Positions 1 through 8,426 of a stretch of DNA of 64,000 nucleotides are shown here, piece by piece (position 1 is the stretch's first letter; every line of letters begins with the position of its first letter). The notes below the pieces were generated by a model that was not told the DNA's origin, made no database searches, and saw only the letters and a program-made list of their open reading frames with translations. The stretch comes from Rubrivirga sp. SAORIC476 (GTDB taxonomy: Bacteria > Bacteroidota > Rhodothermia > Rhodothermales > Rubricoccaceae), in NCBI RefSeq assembly GCF_002283555.1, contig NZ_MVOI01000003.1, positions 1,414,798 to 1,478,797 on the forward strand, given 5' to 3'. A program made the translations under genes and the position numbers.

Positions 1-1
1 G

Positions 2-1120
2 CCCACGCTCGACCGATCCCCCGAGAGCGTCCGCCTGATGAGCTACAACGTGCTCCGCGACAACATCTTCGCGGGCGCCGCGCGGGAGGCGTTCTTCCGC
101 CTCGTCCGCGCCATCGGGCCCGACGTGGTCGCGTTCCAGGAGATCTACGATCACTCGGGGGCCGAGGCCGCGGCCCTCGTCGCGGAGGCGCTGGGTGGCA
201 CGTGGTACAGCGGCGACGCGGGGTCGGACAACCTCCTGGTCAGCCGCTGGCCCGTGACGCTGGAGCGCGACCTCGGCGGCAACAGCGCGTTCGTAGTCCA
301 GACGCCGGCGGAGTGGAACCACGACCTGCTGCTCGTCAACGCCCACACGCCGTGCTGCAACAACGAGGACGGGCGCCTCGACGAGACGGACCGCTACATG
401 CAGTTCGTCCGCCAAGTCAAGGAGGGGAGCATCCCCGGCATCGCCCCCGACACGCCGTTCGCCATTGTCGGCGACCTCAACATGGTGGGCACCGACCGCC
501 CGCTGCGGACGATGCTGACCGGCGACCTCGTCGACAACGCGCGCTACGGTCCGGACTTCGCGCCCGACCTCGACGGCACCGACCTCACCGACGCGCTCCC
601 GCTCCACCTCGGCGCGCCCGCGGCCTTCACGTGGTACGACGCGGGAAGCAGCTTCCCGGCCGGGCGGCTGGACTTCATCGTGTACACCGACAACGCGCTG
701 GCGATGGGCAACGCGTTCGTCCTGTTCACCCCGCACCTGTCGGACGAGGCGCTGGAGGCGGCCGGGCTCCTGGCCACCGACACGGGAACGGCCTCCGACC
801 ACCTCCCGGTCGTGGCGGACTTCGTCTCGATCCGCTACCAGGCGGCCACGCCGGAGGCCCCGCAGCAGGTCACGGTCCGCGTGGCCCCCAACCCGTTCTC
901 TGCCCGGGCCGTCGTCTCGATCCACCAGCCGCGACCGGGCCCCGTGACCGTCGAGGTGTACGACGTGCTCGGACGCCGCGTCGCGGTCCCCTTCGACGGG
1001 CGCCTCGCAGCCGGTTCGCAGCAGGTGCCGCTCGACGCGTCCGCGCTGGCGCCCGGCGTCTACCTGTACCGCGTCACGACCGCCGACGGCGTCGCGGGCG
1101 GCACGCTGGTACGTCGGTAG
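2..1120 (+). CDS. Endonuclease/exonuclease/phosphatase (EEP) family protein with T9SS sorting domain, 5' end cut by window edge
   Basis: The reading frame is open from the first bases of the window, so the true start and presumably a signal peptide lie upstream; the ATG at 38 falls inside the first conserved block (RLMSYNVLRDN). EEP-superfamily signatures follow in order: QEIYD (metal-binding Glu), VNAHTPC, VGDLNMVG (catalytic Asp/Asn) and SDHLPVVADF near residue 265 of the visible part. The last about 80 residues form a type A T9SS C-terminal sorting domain (VAPNPFS..., YDVLGRRV, LAPGVYLYRV). I infer a secreted or surface-attached metal-dependent phosphodiesterase or nuclease. The substrate cannot be read from the sequence. 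It ends 27 bp before the yebC-like gene. Confidence 0.85.
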   Translation, partial: PTLDRSPESVRLMSYNVLRDNIFAGAAREAFFRLVRAIGPDVVAFQEIYDHSGAEAAALVAEALGGTWYSGDAGSDNLLVSRWPVTLERDLGGNSAFVVQTPAEWNHDLLLVNAHTPCCNNEDGRLDETDRYMQFVRQVKEGSIPGIAPDTPFAIVGDLNMVGTDRPLRTMLTGDLVDNARYGPDFAPDLDGTDLTDALPLHLGAPAAFTWYDAGSSFPAGRLDFIVYTDNALAMGNAFVLFTPHLSDEALEAAGLLATDTGTASDHLPVVADFVSIRYQAATPEAPQQVTVRVAPNPFSARAVVSIHQPRPGPVTVEVYDVLGRRVAVPFDGRLAAGSQQVPLDASALAPGVYLYRVTTADGVAGGTLVRR

Positions 1121-1147
1121 CTTCTGGGCTCACCAGACCCCGCGCGC

Positions 1148-1873
1148 ATGGGCCGCATGTTCGAGAAGCGCAAGCACACGATGTTTGCGCGGTATGACCG
1201 GATGGCGAAGCAGTTCACCCGCATCGGGAAGGACATCGTCATCGCGGTCAAGGCCGGAGGGCCGGACCCCGACCTCAACCCGCAGCTCCGGCGGGCGATG
1301 CAGAACGCCAAGGGCGTCAACATGCCCAAGGAGAAAGTCGAGGGCGCCATCAAGCGGGCCCTCGGCAAGGACACCGCCAGCTACGACGAGGTCCTGTACG
1401 AGGGCTATGGCCCCCACGGCGTCCCCCTGCTGGTCGACGCCGCGACCGACAACGTCAACCGGACGGTCGCCAATCTGCGGGCCATCCTCTCGCGTGGCGG
1501 CGGCAACCTCGGCACGACCGGCTCGGTCGCGTTCCAGTTCACCAAGATGGGCGCCTTCACGCTCGATCCAGCGTCCGTCGGCGACCGCGACGAGCTGGAG
1601 CTGGAGCTGATCGACGAGGGGCTCGAAGAGCTGGACGAGACGACCACCGAAGACGGCCGCGAGGCGCTCCTCGTCCGGTGCGCGTTCTCGGACTTCGGGA
1701 CGATGCAGAAGGCGCTCGAAGAGCGCGGCATCGAACCCATCGCCTCGGAGATCGACTACGTCCCCACGACCACCACCGAACTGCCGGACGAGGAGGCGGA
1801 CGCGGTCCTGGAGCTCGTCGCCAAGATCGAGGCCGACGAGGACGTCCAGCGGGTCTTCCACAACCTGGCGTAG
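1148..1873 (+). CDS. YebC/PmpR/TACO1-family protein
   Basis: A 241-residue protein matching the YebC family throughout: the N-terminal [25 protein letters not shown] block, the [23 protein letters not shown]-type helix-turn region (residues about 47-70), the [18 protein letters not shown] block and the domain 2/3 region ending in [14 protein letters not shown]. Family members were first described as DNA-binding regulators and, more recently, as translation factors helping ribosomes through proline-rich stretches; the sequence does not say which applies. Length is typical. It lies 3 bp upstream of the DinB-like gene, probably co-transcribed. Confidence 0.93.
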   Translation: MGRMFEKRKHTMFARYDRMAKQFTRIGKDIVIAVKAGGPDPDLNPQLRRAMQNAKGVNMPKEKVEGAIKRALGKDTASYDEVLYEGYGPHGVPLLVDAATDNVNRTVANLRAILSRGGGNLGTTGSVAFQFTKMGAFTLDPASVGDRDELELELIDEGLEELDETTTEDGREALLVRCAFSDFGTMQKALEERGIEPIASEIDYVPTTTTELPDEEADAVLELVAKIEADEDVQRVFHNLA

Positions 1874-1876
1874 GCG

Positions 1877-2371
1877 GTGCCCGAAGTCTGGCTTCGCGGC
1901 CCCGTCGACGGCGTCCCGGCGCTGCTCCAGCCGGTCGCCCACGCGCTGCTCCAGGCGCGCGAGGACGTGACCGCGCTCGTCGCCGGCCTCCCGGCGGCCC
2001 GCCTCTGGGACCGCCCCGGCGGCGCAGCGTCGGCGGGCTTCCACCTCCAGCACCTCGCGGGCGTGCTCGACCGGATGCTGACCTACGCCCGCGGCGAGCC
2101 GCTCTCCGACGCCCAGTTCGCCGCGCTCCGCGCCGAGGGCGTCCCCGACGACACGCTCTCCCCTGCCTCGCTGCTGGCCGCCTTCTCCGACCGCATCGAC
2201 GCCGCGCTCGCCCAGCTCCGCGCCACCGACCCCGCGACGCTCGCCGAGGCCCGCCCGGTCGGGCGGAAGGCGCTGCCGTCCACCGTCATCGGGACGCTCG
2301 TGCACGCCGCCGAGCACACCCAGCGGCACGTCGGGCAGTTGCTCGTGACCGTCCGCGTGGTGTCCGGCTGA
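1877..2371 (+). CDS. DinB-fold family protein
   Basis: A 164-residue all-helical protein starting at GTG 1877, three bases after the yebC-like stop. The pattern FHLQHLAGVLDRMLTYARGEPLS near residue 55 and the C-terminal IGTLVHAAEHTQRHVGQL supply the spaced histidines typical of DinB/YfiT-type four-helix bundles, which bind a divalent metal. Family members include bacillithiol or mycothiol S-transferases and many of unknown role; nothing here decides the substrate. A strong inverted repeat immediately follows the stop. Confidence 0.8.
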   Translation: MPEVWLRGPVDGVPALLQPVAHALLQAREDVTALVAGLPAARLWDRPGGAASAGFHLQHLAGVLDRMLTYARGEPLSDAQFAALRAEGVPDDTLSPASLLAAFSDRIDAALAQLRATDPATLAEARPVGRKALPSTVIGTLVHAAEHTQRHVGQLLVTVRVVSG

Positions 2372-2399
2372 CCCTGCCTCGGGACCGAGGCAGGCAGGG
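2372..2399. terminator. Bidirectional hairpin between convergent genes (REP-like palindrome)
   Basis: A perfect 8-bp stem (TGCCTCGG/CCGAGGCA, 2375-2392, GA loop) is extended outward by CCC/GGG with a one-base bulge. It fills the gap between the convergent DinB-like and SDR genes, so it can serve both as terminator. Its core is one member of the scattered CCTCGGnnCCGAGG palindrome family of this window. Confidence 0.7.
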
Positions 2400-3233
2400 T
2401 CACCGCCGCGTGAACCGCCGGTAGCCCCGACCCAGGACCCGCCAGTAGCGGACCGGCATGAGCCGCTGGAGCCACGTCCCGGCCCGCGCCCCACTCGCCA
2501 CGATCAGCCGGGGCTGCCGCCGCGCGACCGCTCCCGCGATGGCCTCGCCGACGGTCTCCGCAGGCGTCGTCAGGAACACGCGCTCGAAGCGAAGTGCCTG
2601 CTTCGAGGCGGCCTCCGGGTCCACCGCGCCCGCCGCCACCCGGGCGTTGCGCGAGATCGCCGTCGCCACCCCGCCCGGATGGATGACGGTCACGCCGACG
2701 CCCGTCCCCTCCAACTCATGCCGCAGCGACTCGCTGAAGCCGCGCACGGCAAACTTGGATGCCGCGTACGCGGTCTGCTCCGCCGGGGCGATGATGCCGA
2801 ACAGGCTCGACACGTTCGCGACCTGCCCGCCGCTCGCCGTCAGCGCCGGCAGGAACGCCTTCGTCAGGCCGATCAGACCGAACACGTTGATCTCGAAGAG
2901 CCATCGGATCTCGTCCATCGACAGCTCCTCGAAACGCCCCGCCAGCGCCACGCCCGCCGCGTTCACGAGGACCGTCACCCGCCCGTGTTCGGCGAGGACC
3001 GCCTCCGGCAGTGCAGCGACCGCCTCGGCGTCGGCCACGTCGAGGACGTGCTCGGTGACCGAGACGCCCAGGGCGCGAGCGTCGGCGGCGGTGTCCGCCA
3101 GCCCGTCCGCGTCCCGGTCCACCAGTGCCAGGGCGGCGCCGCGGCGCGCGAACGCCAGCGCCGTCGCCCGGCCGATGCCGGACGCCGCGCCCGTGACGAC
3201 GACCACGCCGCCGCTGAGGTCGAGCGCGCTCAT
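2400..3233 (-). CDS. Short-chain dehydrogenase/reductase (classical SDR)
   Basis: A 277-residue classical SDR. The NAD(P)-binding TGAASGIG motif is at 14-21, NAAG at 91-94, the structural Asn near 116, and the catalytic Ser-Tyr-Lys set is S142/S143, Y156 and K160 (YAASK). The C-terminal extension (AGTWLQRLMPVRYWRVL) is basic and hydrophobic, suggesting membrane association. I chose the ATG at 3233 because it overlaps the TGA of the upstream monooxygenase-esterase gene by 4 bp (ATGA), indicating translational coupling. By analogy with mycobacterial Rv3085 (SadH), it may oxidise or reduce an alcohol or ketone handled by the fused upstream enzyme; that role is inference. Confidence 0.9.
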   Translation of the reverse strand: MSALDLSGGVVVVTGAASGIGRATALAFARRGAALALVDRDADGLADTAADARALGVSVTEHVLDVADAEAVAALPEAVLAEHGRVTVLVNAAGVALAGRFEELSMDEIRWLFEINVFGLIGLTKAFLPALTASGGQVANVSSLFGIIAPAEQTAYAASKFAVRGFSESLRHELEGTGVGVTVIHPGGVATAISRNARVAAGAVDPEAASKQALRFERVFLTTPAETVGEAIAGAVARRQPRLIVASGARAGTWLQRLMPVRYWRVLGRGYRRFTRR

Positions 3234-5797
3234 GCCTCCTGCACCAGTCGCCGCCACCGCCGCGCGACCGCCACCGTCGCCCGCTCGGCCGACCGGCTCA
3301 CGGCGGTCAGGTGGATGAACCCGTGCGGTTGGTCTGCCTGCCGGTAGAGGTCGGCGCGCGTGCCCGCCTCGGCGAGCGCGTGGGCGTACGCCTCCCCTTC
3401 GTCGCGGAGCACGTCGAACCCGGCCGTGACCACCAGCGCGGGCGCGAGCCCGTCGAGCGTTCCGTAGATCGGCGAGAGCCGCGGGTCGCGTCCGTCTACG
3501 TCGGCGCCCGACGTGTAGACGCCGAAGAACGCCTGGCGGACGGCGTCGGGCAGCAGGTAGCCATCGAACAGGTCGCGCGACGCTCGGTGCGTCGGATGGT
3601 CGGTCGCCGGGTAGAGCAGCAACTGCCCGACCGGCGGGCGCTCGTCGCGCGTCTGCTGGGCCACGACCGCCGCGAGCGCCCCTCCCGCGCTGTCGCCTCC
3701 CACCCCGACCCGACCCGCGTCCATGCCGAGGCGGGCGGCGTTGGCCTGCGCCCAGCGGAACGCCGCCACACAGTCGTCGACGGGCGCGGGGAACGGGTGC
3801 TCAGGGGCGAGCCGGTACGCAACGCTCAGGACCGCGTGCCCGGCCTGGCGACACAGGATGCGGCATGGGCCGTCGTGCGTGTCGAGGTCGCCCTGGACGT
3901 AGCCGCCGCCGTGGAAGAACACCGTCAACGGCGGCCGCTCGACGCCCTCGGGCAGGTAGAGGCGCGCGTCGAGCGGCCCCTCGGCTCCGTCGACGGTCAG
4001 GTCGCGGACGCTGGCGACCGTCGCCGACGCACTCCCGATGGCGAGCGTGTCGCGTCGGTACTGCGCCCGCGCCCGCTCGGGGTCTGTGCGCACGATGACG
4101 GCGCCGTCGGGGCGCGGGTTGAGTTCGAGGACGGCGTGGACGGCCGGGTCCAGGCGCTGCCCGTCCACCTCCGGCGGCGCGCTCTGTGCGGCGGCCACCT
4201 GGACCGCCTCCGGCAGCGCGCCGAGCACGCGGGCCCCGACGCCGCGGACGCGGTCCACCGGCGTCGGCTCGGCGGGCGGCGACGCCGGTGCGGAGGGAAG
4301 GCGTCCTAGCGCGCGAGCGCCGCCGACGTCGGGGCCGAGCGGACGGAAGCGGTAGTCGTCCGGGTCGAACGGCGCGACGCGCTTCTGGAAGGCGGGCACC
4401 GAGCCCGGCCAGATCGCCGCGTTGCGCCCCGTCGCGTCCAGGTACCAGGACGCGCAGCCGCTCGTCCAGACCGTCCCCTCGCCCACCGCGTCCACCTCCC
4501 GCACCCATGCCGCCTGCGCCGTCCGCGTCGGCTCGACGGCCGCCAGCCGCCGCTCCCGCATCACGCGGACCGCGTTCACGACGTGGTCGATCTGCGCCTC
4601 GGCCATCAGCACCACCGACGAGTGCCCCAGGCCAGTGTTCGGCCCCTGGATCAGGAAGAGGTTGGGGAAGCCCGCCACGGTCGTGCCGAGATGGGCGACC
4701 GGGCTCTCGCCCCACGCGTCCGACAGCCGCTGCCCGGCACGCCCCGCGATACGCGTCCCGAACGGCATCTCGGTCGCGTAGAAGCCCGTCGCGAACACCA
4801 ACACGTCCGTCGGCCGCGCGACGCCGTCCGCCCCGACCGTCTCGTGGGGACGGACCTCGACCAGCGCGCCATCCACGACAGTCACGTTGGGCTGCATGAG
4901 CGCCGGGTAGTACGCGTCCGAAAGGAGGACCCGTTTGCAGCCGATCCGGTAGTCCGGCGTCAGCACGCGGCGCAGCGCGGGGTCCGGGACCTGCCGCTTC
5001 AGGTGCGGGCGCGCGAGGAGTCGCTCCGCGGCCCGCCCGATCCACGCGTGGCGAAAGGCGAGCCCGTTCGTCTCGTGGTACTGAAAGAGCGTCTGCCGCA
5101 GCTTCCGCTGCACGGCCGGCTGCTCGCGGAAGCGCCGCCGCGTGGCCTCCTTGATGGGCGCGTCGCGACGCGGGATCACCCACGGCGCCGTCCGCTGGTA
5201 CACCGTCAGCGCGCCCGCCACCTTCTGAAGCTCCGGCACCACCTGGATCGCCGACGCCCCGGTCCCGACCACCGCGACGGCCTTCCCGTCCAGGTCCACC
5301 GTGTCGTCCCAGCGCGCGGTGTGCATCACCTCGCCCGCGAACGTGTCCAGGCCGGGGATGGCGGGCAGGCGCGGCTCGGCGAGGGCGCCCGGCGCCGCCA
5401 CCAGCACGTCCGCCGTCACGTCGCCGCCCGTCGTCGCGATGCGCCAGCGCGCCGCCGTCTCGTCCCACGCCGCCTCGGTGACCTCGTGGCCGAACCGGAT
5501 GCGCGGCGTCACGCCGAACCGCCCGGCCACCTCCTCGAGGTACGCCCGGATCTCGGGCTGGCGCGCGTAGCGGAAGGACCAGTCGGGGTTCGGCGCGAAC
5601 GAGAACGCGTAGAGGTGCGCCTGCACGTCGCACGCGGCGCCCGGGTACGTGTTGTCGCGCCAGACGCCGCCGACAGAGTCCGCCCGCTCGAACAGGACCA
5701 CGTCGTCCACGCCGTCCTCCAGCAGCTTCACCGCCGCCCCGATCCCCCCGAAGCCGGTGCCGACGATAGCGACGTGGTGGTGCGGGACGGCAGGCAT
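3230..5797 (-). CDS. Flavin-dependent monooxygenase (Baeyer-Villiger type) fused to HSL-family esterase
   Basis: An 855-residue two-enzyme fusion. Residues 1-485 are a class B flavoprotein monooxygenase: FAD Rossmann motif GTGFGG (13-18), Baeyer-Villiger fingerprint FAGEVMHTARWD (153-164), NADPH motif GTGAS (178-182) and ATGF (336-339). A Pro/Ala-rich linker covers about 485-545. Residues 550-855 are a hormone-sensitive-lipase-type alpha/beta hydrolase with oxyanion HGGG (629-632), nucleophile S703 in GDSAGG, and probable D795 and H825. A ketone could be converted to an ester and then hydrolysed in one polypeptide (inference). I took the ATG at 5797; an in-frame upstream start at 5905 would add a low-complexity leader. 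The downstream SDR overlaps by 4 bp. Confidence 0.9.
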   Translation of the reverse strand: MPAVPHHHVAIVGTGFGGIGAAVKLLEDGVDDVVLFERADSVGGVWRDNTYPGAACDVQAHLYAFSFAPNPDWSFRYARQPEIRAYLEEVAGRFGVTPRIRFGHEVTEAAWDETAARWRIATTGGDVTADVLVAAPGALAEPRLPAIPGLDTFAGEVMHTARWDDTVDLDGKAVAVVGTGASAIQVVPELQKVAGALTVYQRTAPWVIPRRDAPIKEATRRRFREQPAVQRKLRQTLFQYHETNGLAFRHAWIGRAAERLLARPHLKRQVPDPALRRVLTPDYRIGCKRVLLSDAYYPALMQPNVTVVDGALVEVRPHETVGADGVARPTDVLVFATGFYATEMPFGTRIAGRAGQRLSDAWGESPVAHLGTTVAGFPNLFLIQGPNTGLGHSSVVLMAEAQIDHVVNAVRVMRERRLAAVEPTRTAQAAWVREVDAVGEGTVWTSGCASWYLDATGRNAAIWPGSVPAFQKRVAPFDPDDYRFRPLGPDVGGARALGRLPSAPASPPAEPTPVDRVRGVGARVLGALPEAVQVAAAQSAPPEVDGQRLDPAVHAVLELNPRPDGAVIVRTDPERARAQYRRDTLAIGSASATVASVRDLTVDGAEGPLDARLYLPEGVERPPLTVFFHGGGYVQGDLDTHDGPCRILCRQAGHAVLSVAYRLAPEHPFPAPVDDCVAAFRWAQANAARLGMDAGRVGVGGDSAGGALAAVVAQQTRDERPPVGQLLLYPATDHPTHRASRDLFDGYLLPDAVRQAFFGVYTSGADVDGRDPRLSPIYGTLDGLAPALVVTAGFDVLRDEGEAYAHALAEAGTRADLYRQADQPHGFIHLTAVSRSAERATVAVARRWRRLVQEA

Positions 5798-5960
5798 GGA
5801 CGAGCGGGGAGACAGGGCCGCCGTCAACCCGCCGCCGCCGCCGAGGGTCCGCCGACTCGTCCACCCAGACGTGGCGGCCCGCTCCTCGATCCTCCGTAGG
5901 GGCACACCGGCGGTGTGCCCCTACCGGCGAGATGACGCTCGCCTGACTCCGCAGTCCCGT

Positions 5961-5980
5961 CCACCTCGGCCCCGAGGCGG
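5961..5980. repeat. REP-like palindrome
   Basis: CCTCGG (5964-5969), a 2-base loop and CCGAGG (5972-5977), flanked by CCA and CGG as in other members of the family in this window. Confidence 0.6.
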
Positions 5981-6004
5981 ACCGCCCCCCAATTGTGAAG
6001 GCAA

Positions 6005-6214
6005 TCCGACGCGGCATCGGAGACCTCCGAGACGGCATCAGAACCTTCCGAGACGGCATCAGAACCTTCCGACACGGCACTAGAACCCTCCGAAACGGCA
6101 TCCGAGCCCTCCGATCTGGCCAAAGAGGTCTCAGACTTGACCCAGGAAGCCTCCGACCCGGCCCCAGACGAGTCGGACGTGACTCAAGAACCCTCCGACC
6201 CGGTTCCAGACCCC
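6005..6214. repeat. Ten tandem 21-bp degenerate repeats
   Basis: Ten head-to-tail 21-bp units start with TCC/TCA/TCG-GAn. Units 2 and 3 are identical; divergence grows to the right. Because 21 is a multiple of three, several frames stay open on both strands. On the plus strand one frame reads Ser-Asp/Glu-x-x-x-Glu/Asp-x heptads, but a TGA at 5996-5998 precedes it and no start codon follows. A minus-strand frame reads GSDAVSE heptads. It could be a decayed repeat protein or a non-coding tandem repeat. Confidence 0.75.
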
Positions 6215-6230
6215 TCCGACCGCCTTCCAG

Positions 6231-6252
6231 CCCACCTCGACCCCGAGGCGGG
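6231..6252. repeat. REP-like palindrome
   Basis: A CCACCTCGA/CCGAGGCGG variant of the scattered palindrome, with one mismatch in the stem. It lies just downstream of the dnaA stop and may help terminate dnaA. Confidence 0.5.
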
Positions 6253-6299
6253 CACCCTCGACCCGCCGACGAACCCCGAACCCTGAACCCCGAACCCGC

Positions 6300-7856
6300 T
6301 CAGCGCTGGTGCATCTCCATCTTCTTCCGCACCGCGTTCACCATCTCCCGGAACTGCGGGTCCGTGTCCACCTGGTCCTCCACGCTCCGCACCGCGTGGA
6401 TCACCGTCGAGTGGTCGCGCCCGCCGAAGTGCAGCCCGATCGTCTTGAGGCTGTGGTTCGTGATCTCCTTCGAGAAGAACATCGCCACCTGCCGGGCCTG
6501 CACCACCTCCCGCTTGCGCGTCCGCGCCCGCACGAGGTCCTCCGGGATGCCCAGGTACTCGCACACCACCGCCTGGATCACCTCGATCGTCAGCTGCGGG
6601 CGCGCCTCCTTGATGAGGTCCTTCAGCACGTCCCGCGCCAGCTCCTGGTCGATCTCGCGCCCCGTCAGAGCCGCGTGCGCCTGCAACCGGATCAGCGCCC
6701 CCTCCAGCTCCCGGATGTTGCTCTTGACGTGCGTCGCGATGTACTCGATCACCTCCGGCAGCACCTTCGTGCCGTCGTCCTTTGCCCGGCGGTTCAGGAT
6801 CGCGATGCGCGTCTCGAAGTCCGGCGGCTGCACGTCCGCCGCCAGCCCCCACTGGAAGCGGCTCAGCAGCCGCTCCTCGATGCCCACGATGTCCTTCGGC
6901 GGACGGTCCGCCGAGAGCACGAGTTGCTTGCCCTGCTGGTGCAGCTCGTTGAAGATGTGGAAGAACTCCTCCTGCGTCTTCTCCTTGCCGCCGAAGAACT
7001 GGACATCGTCGATGATCAGGATGTCCACCCCCCGATAGAACTGCGAGAACTCCCCGATCCGGTTCGACTGGATCGACTGCACGAACTCCGCCGTGAACAT
7101 CTCCGACGAGACGTAGCGGACCGTCTTCGCGTGGTTGTTCGCCAGCGCGTAGTTGCCGATCGCCTGGATCAGGTGCGTCTTGCCCAGCCCCACGCCCCCG
7201 TAAATCAGGAACGGGTTAAAGCTGGTGCCGCCCGGGTCCTGCGCGATCGCCCAGCTCGCCGAGCGCGCCAGCCGGTTGCAGTCGCCCTCGATGAAGCTCT
7301 CGAACGTGTACGACGTGTTGAGGTGCGGGTCCACCTCGATCGGCTTGACGCCCGGCAGCGCGAACGGGTGCGCCGACGGCGCCCGGCGCCGCTCCGGCGA
7401 CCGGTCGAACCCGCGCGTGCGGTCGACCGACCGGCCAGCGTCGGACGGGACGTCGGCAGCCGTGCGCGGCGGGGTGACCCCCTCGGGCAGCTCCACGCGC
7501 GGCGGACGCTCGGCAGGCGGCACGTTGGCCGGCTGCCTCGCCGGAAGCTCCATCGACGCCCCCCGCCGCCCGCCCGAGGTGGGCTCGTCGCGCTCGATCA
7601 CGATGTCGTAGTAGAGGCGCCCGCCCGGCCCCAGCACCTTCGTGATCGTCTTGCGCAGCAGCGCGAAGTAGTGCTCCTCCAGCCACTCGTAGTAGAACCG
7701 GCTCGGCAGCTGGACGGTCAGCTTGAGCGCGCCGTCCTCCTCCTCCAGCCCGACCGCGCGGAGCGGCTCGAACCACGTCCGGAAGCTCTGCCGGCTGATG
7801 TTGTCCCGGATGATCCCGAGGCACTCGTCCCAGACGTCGTCACGCGATCGGTCCAT
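6300..7856 (-). CDS. dnaA: Chromosomal replication initiator protein DnaA
   Basis: A 518-residue DnaA with all four domains: N-terminal domain I (VWDECLGIIRDNISRQSF...), a Pro/Arg-rich linker (about 92-165), the AAA+ domain with Walker A GGVGLGKT (220-227) and Walker B IIDDVQF (281-287), and the C-terminal DnaA-box-binding helix-turn-helix with GGRDHSTVIHAVRSVE near 488. It binds DnaA boxes and opens the origin. The ATG at 7856 matches the family's N-terminus; the open frame upstream is unrelated. It is divergent from the yceD-rpmF-plsX-fab genes, with a 570-bp gap that carries DnaA boxes, consistent with autoregulation and/or an origin. Confidence 0.97.
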   Translation of the reverse strand: MDRSRDDVWDECLGIIRDNISRQSFRTWFEPLRAVGLEEEDGALKLTVQLPSRFYYEWLEEHYFALLRKTITKVLGPGGRLYYDIVIERDEPTSGGRRGASMELPARQPANVPPAERPPRVELPEGVTPPRTAADVPSDAGRSVDRTRGFDRSPERRRAPSAHPFALPGVKPIEVDPHLNTSYTFESFIEGDCNRLARSASWAIAQDPGGTSFNPFLIYGGVGLGKTHLIQAIGNYALANNHAKTVRYVSSEMFTAEFVQSIQSNRIGEFSQFYRGVDILIIDDVQFFGGKEKTQEEFFHIFNELHQQGKQLVLSADRPPKDIVGIEERLLSRFQWGLAADVQPPDFETRIAILNRRAKDDGTKVLPEVIEYIATHVKSNIRELEGALIRLQAHAALTGREIDQELARDVLKDLIKEARPQLTIEVIQAVVCEYLGIPEDLVRARTRKREVVQARQVAMFFSKEITNHSLKTIGLHFGGRDHSTVIHAVRSVEDQVDTDPQFREMVNAVRKKMEMHQR

Positions 7857-7949
7857 GGGGGAGTGACGGGCAGGGATGTGGGTGGGAGGGCCTGGAATAT
7901 CGGGACTGCCGCCGCAAAAGGAAGCCCGCCCGACAACCTCCACAGAGAG

Positions 7950-7958
7950 TTGTCCACA
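7950..7958 (+). promoter_or_regulatory. Near-consensus DnaA box
   Basis: TTGTCCACA differs from TTATCCACA at one position. A second near match sits at 8015-8023. Confidence 0.4.
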
Positions 7959-8156
7959 ACCCGCCGAGCGGCCGATGCGCCATACGCGCCAGGATCGCAG
8001 GTTCCAGAATGAGGTTGTCCACCGGCCGTCCACCACCAACAGCGATTCACTGCCCGTTGCAGGACAACACGTTGCAGCCAGCAGGTCAGAGCACGGCTGC
8101 GCGGATTACCACGAGATGACGCATGGCGCGCCGGTGGACCCGATTTCGAAATCTCG

Positions 8157-8165
8157 TTATCCACA
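8157..8165 (+). promoter_or_regulatory. DnaA box
   Basis: TTATCCACA is a perfect match to the DnaA-box consensus TTATnCACA, about 300 bp upstream of the dnaA start. Confidence 0.65.
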
Positions 8166-8343
8166 CCCTGTGCACGCTCTGGCTCCAGTACCGGATGAGG
8201 TGTGGCACGGGTTCTCCCTACCGCCGTATGCGAGAGGCTCCAGGGCTCCGCCTCGGTCCGCTCGATGGCCGTAGGACCGACAGGCGACGGCGCTCCAGCA
8301 TGTGGATGCCGGGCGGGGCTTCATCGAACATCGCGTGAGGCTC

Positions 8344-8375
8344 TTGGCGGGCGCTCGGCCCCGCCTCTACCTTCA
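8344..8375 (+). promoter_or_regulatory. Candidate promoter for yceD-like/rpmF genes
   Basis: TTG (8344-8346), a 21-bp spacer and TACCTTCA (8368-8375) resemble the Bacteroidota promoter TTTG-N19-21-TAnnTTTG, with two mismatches in the -7 element. It sits about 50 bp before the yceD-like start. Confidence 0.35.
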
Positions 8376-8426
8376 CGGGCTCCCAGGGCGACAGCCCTCA
8401 TTCTGCCGGGCCTGTGCCCGCGTTCC

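Larger units (their letters stand above)
5798..6299. other. 502-bp gap between dnaA 3' end and the monooxygenase-esterase gene
   Basis: No convincing gene. It holds two REP-like palindromes (5961-5980, 6231-6252), ten 21-bp degenerate tandem repeats (6005-6214) and a short run of GAACCC/CCCCGAA units (about 6274-6299). The promoter of the minus-strand fusion gene should lie at its left end; I could not pick it out. Confidence 0.6.
7857..8426. other. Candidate oriC / dnaA regulatory region
   Basis: A 570-bp non-coding gap upstream of dnaA. It contains a perfect DnaA box (8157-8165), two near matches TTGTCCACA (7950-7958) and TTGTCCACC (8015-8023), a 12-bp perfect palindrome GATTTCGAAATC (8142-8153) next to the perfect box, and locally lower GC around 8140-8165. 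Origins often lie beside dnaA, so this is a reasonable origin candidate. I see no long AT-rich unwinding element, so it could instead be only the dnaA control region. Confidence 0.5.

Noticed and set aside
5824-6123. Minus-strand frame with GSDAVSE heptads considered as a gene
   Set aside because: Its C-terminal two thirds run into the start of the monooxygenase gene in another frame and over a REP-like palindrome; only the tandem repeat keeps it open.
6005-6214. Tandem 21-bp repeats considered as a CRISPR array
   Set aside because: Units are contiguous with no spacers, and no cas genes are nearby.
6309-8012. Long plus-strand open frame antisense to dnaA
   Set aside because: The translation is Arg/His/Leu low-complexity without motifs, while the minus strand encodes an unmistakable DnaA.
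8125-8170. Palindrome-rich stretch considered as a tRNA or a parS site
   Set aside because: No cloverleaf can be drawn, and the sequence does not match the parS consensus GTTTCACGTGAAAC.
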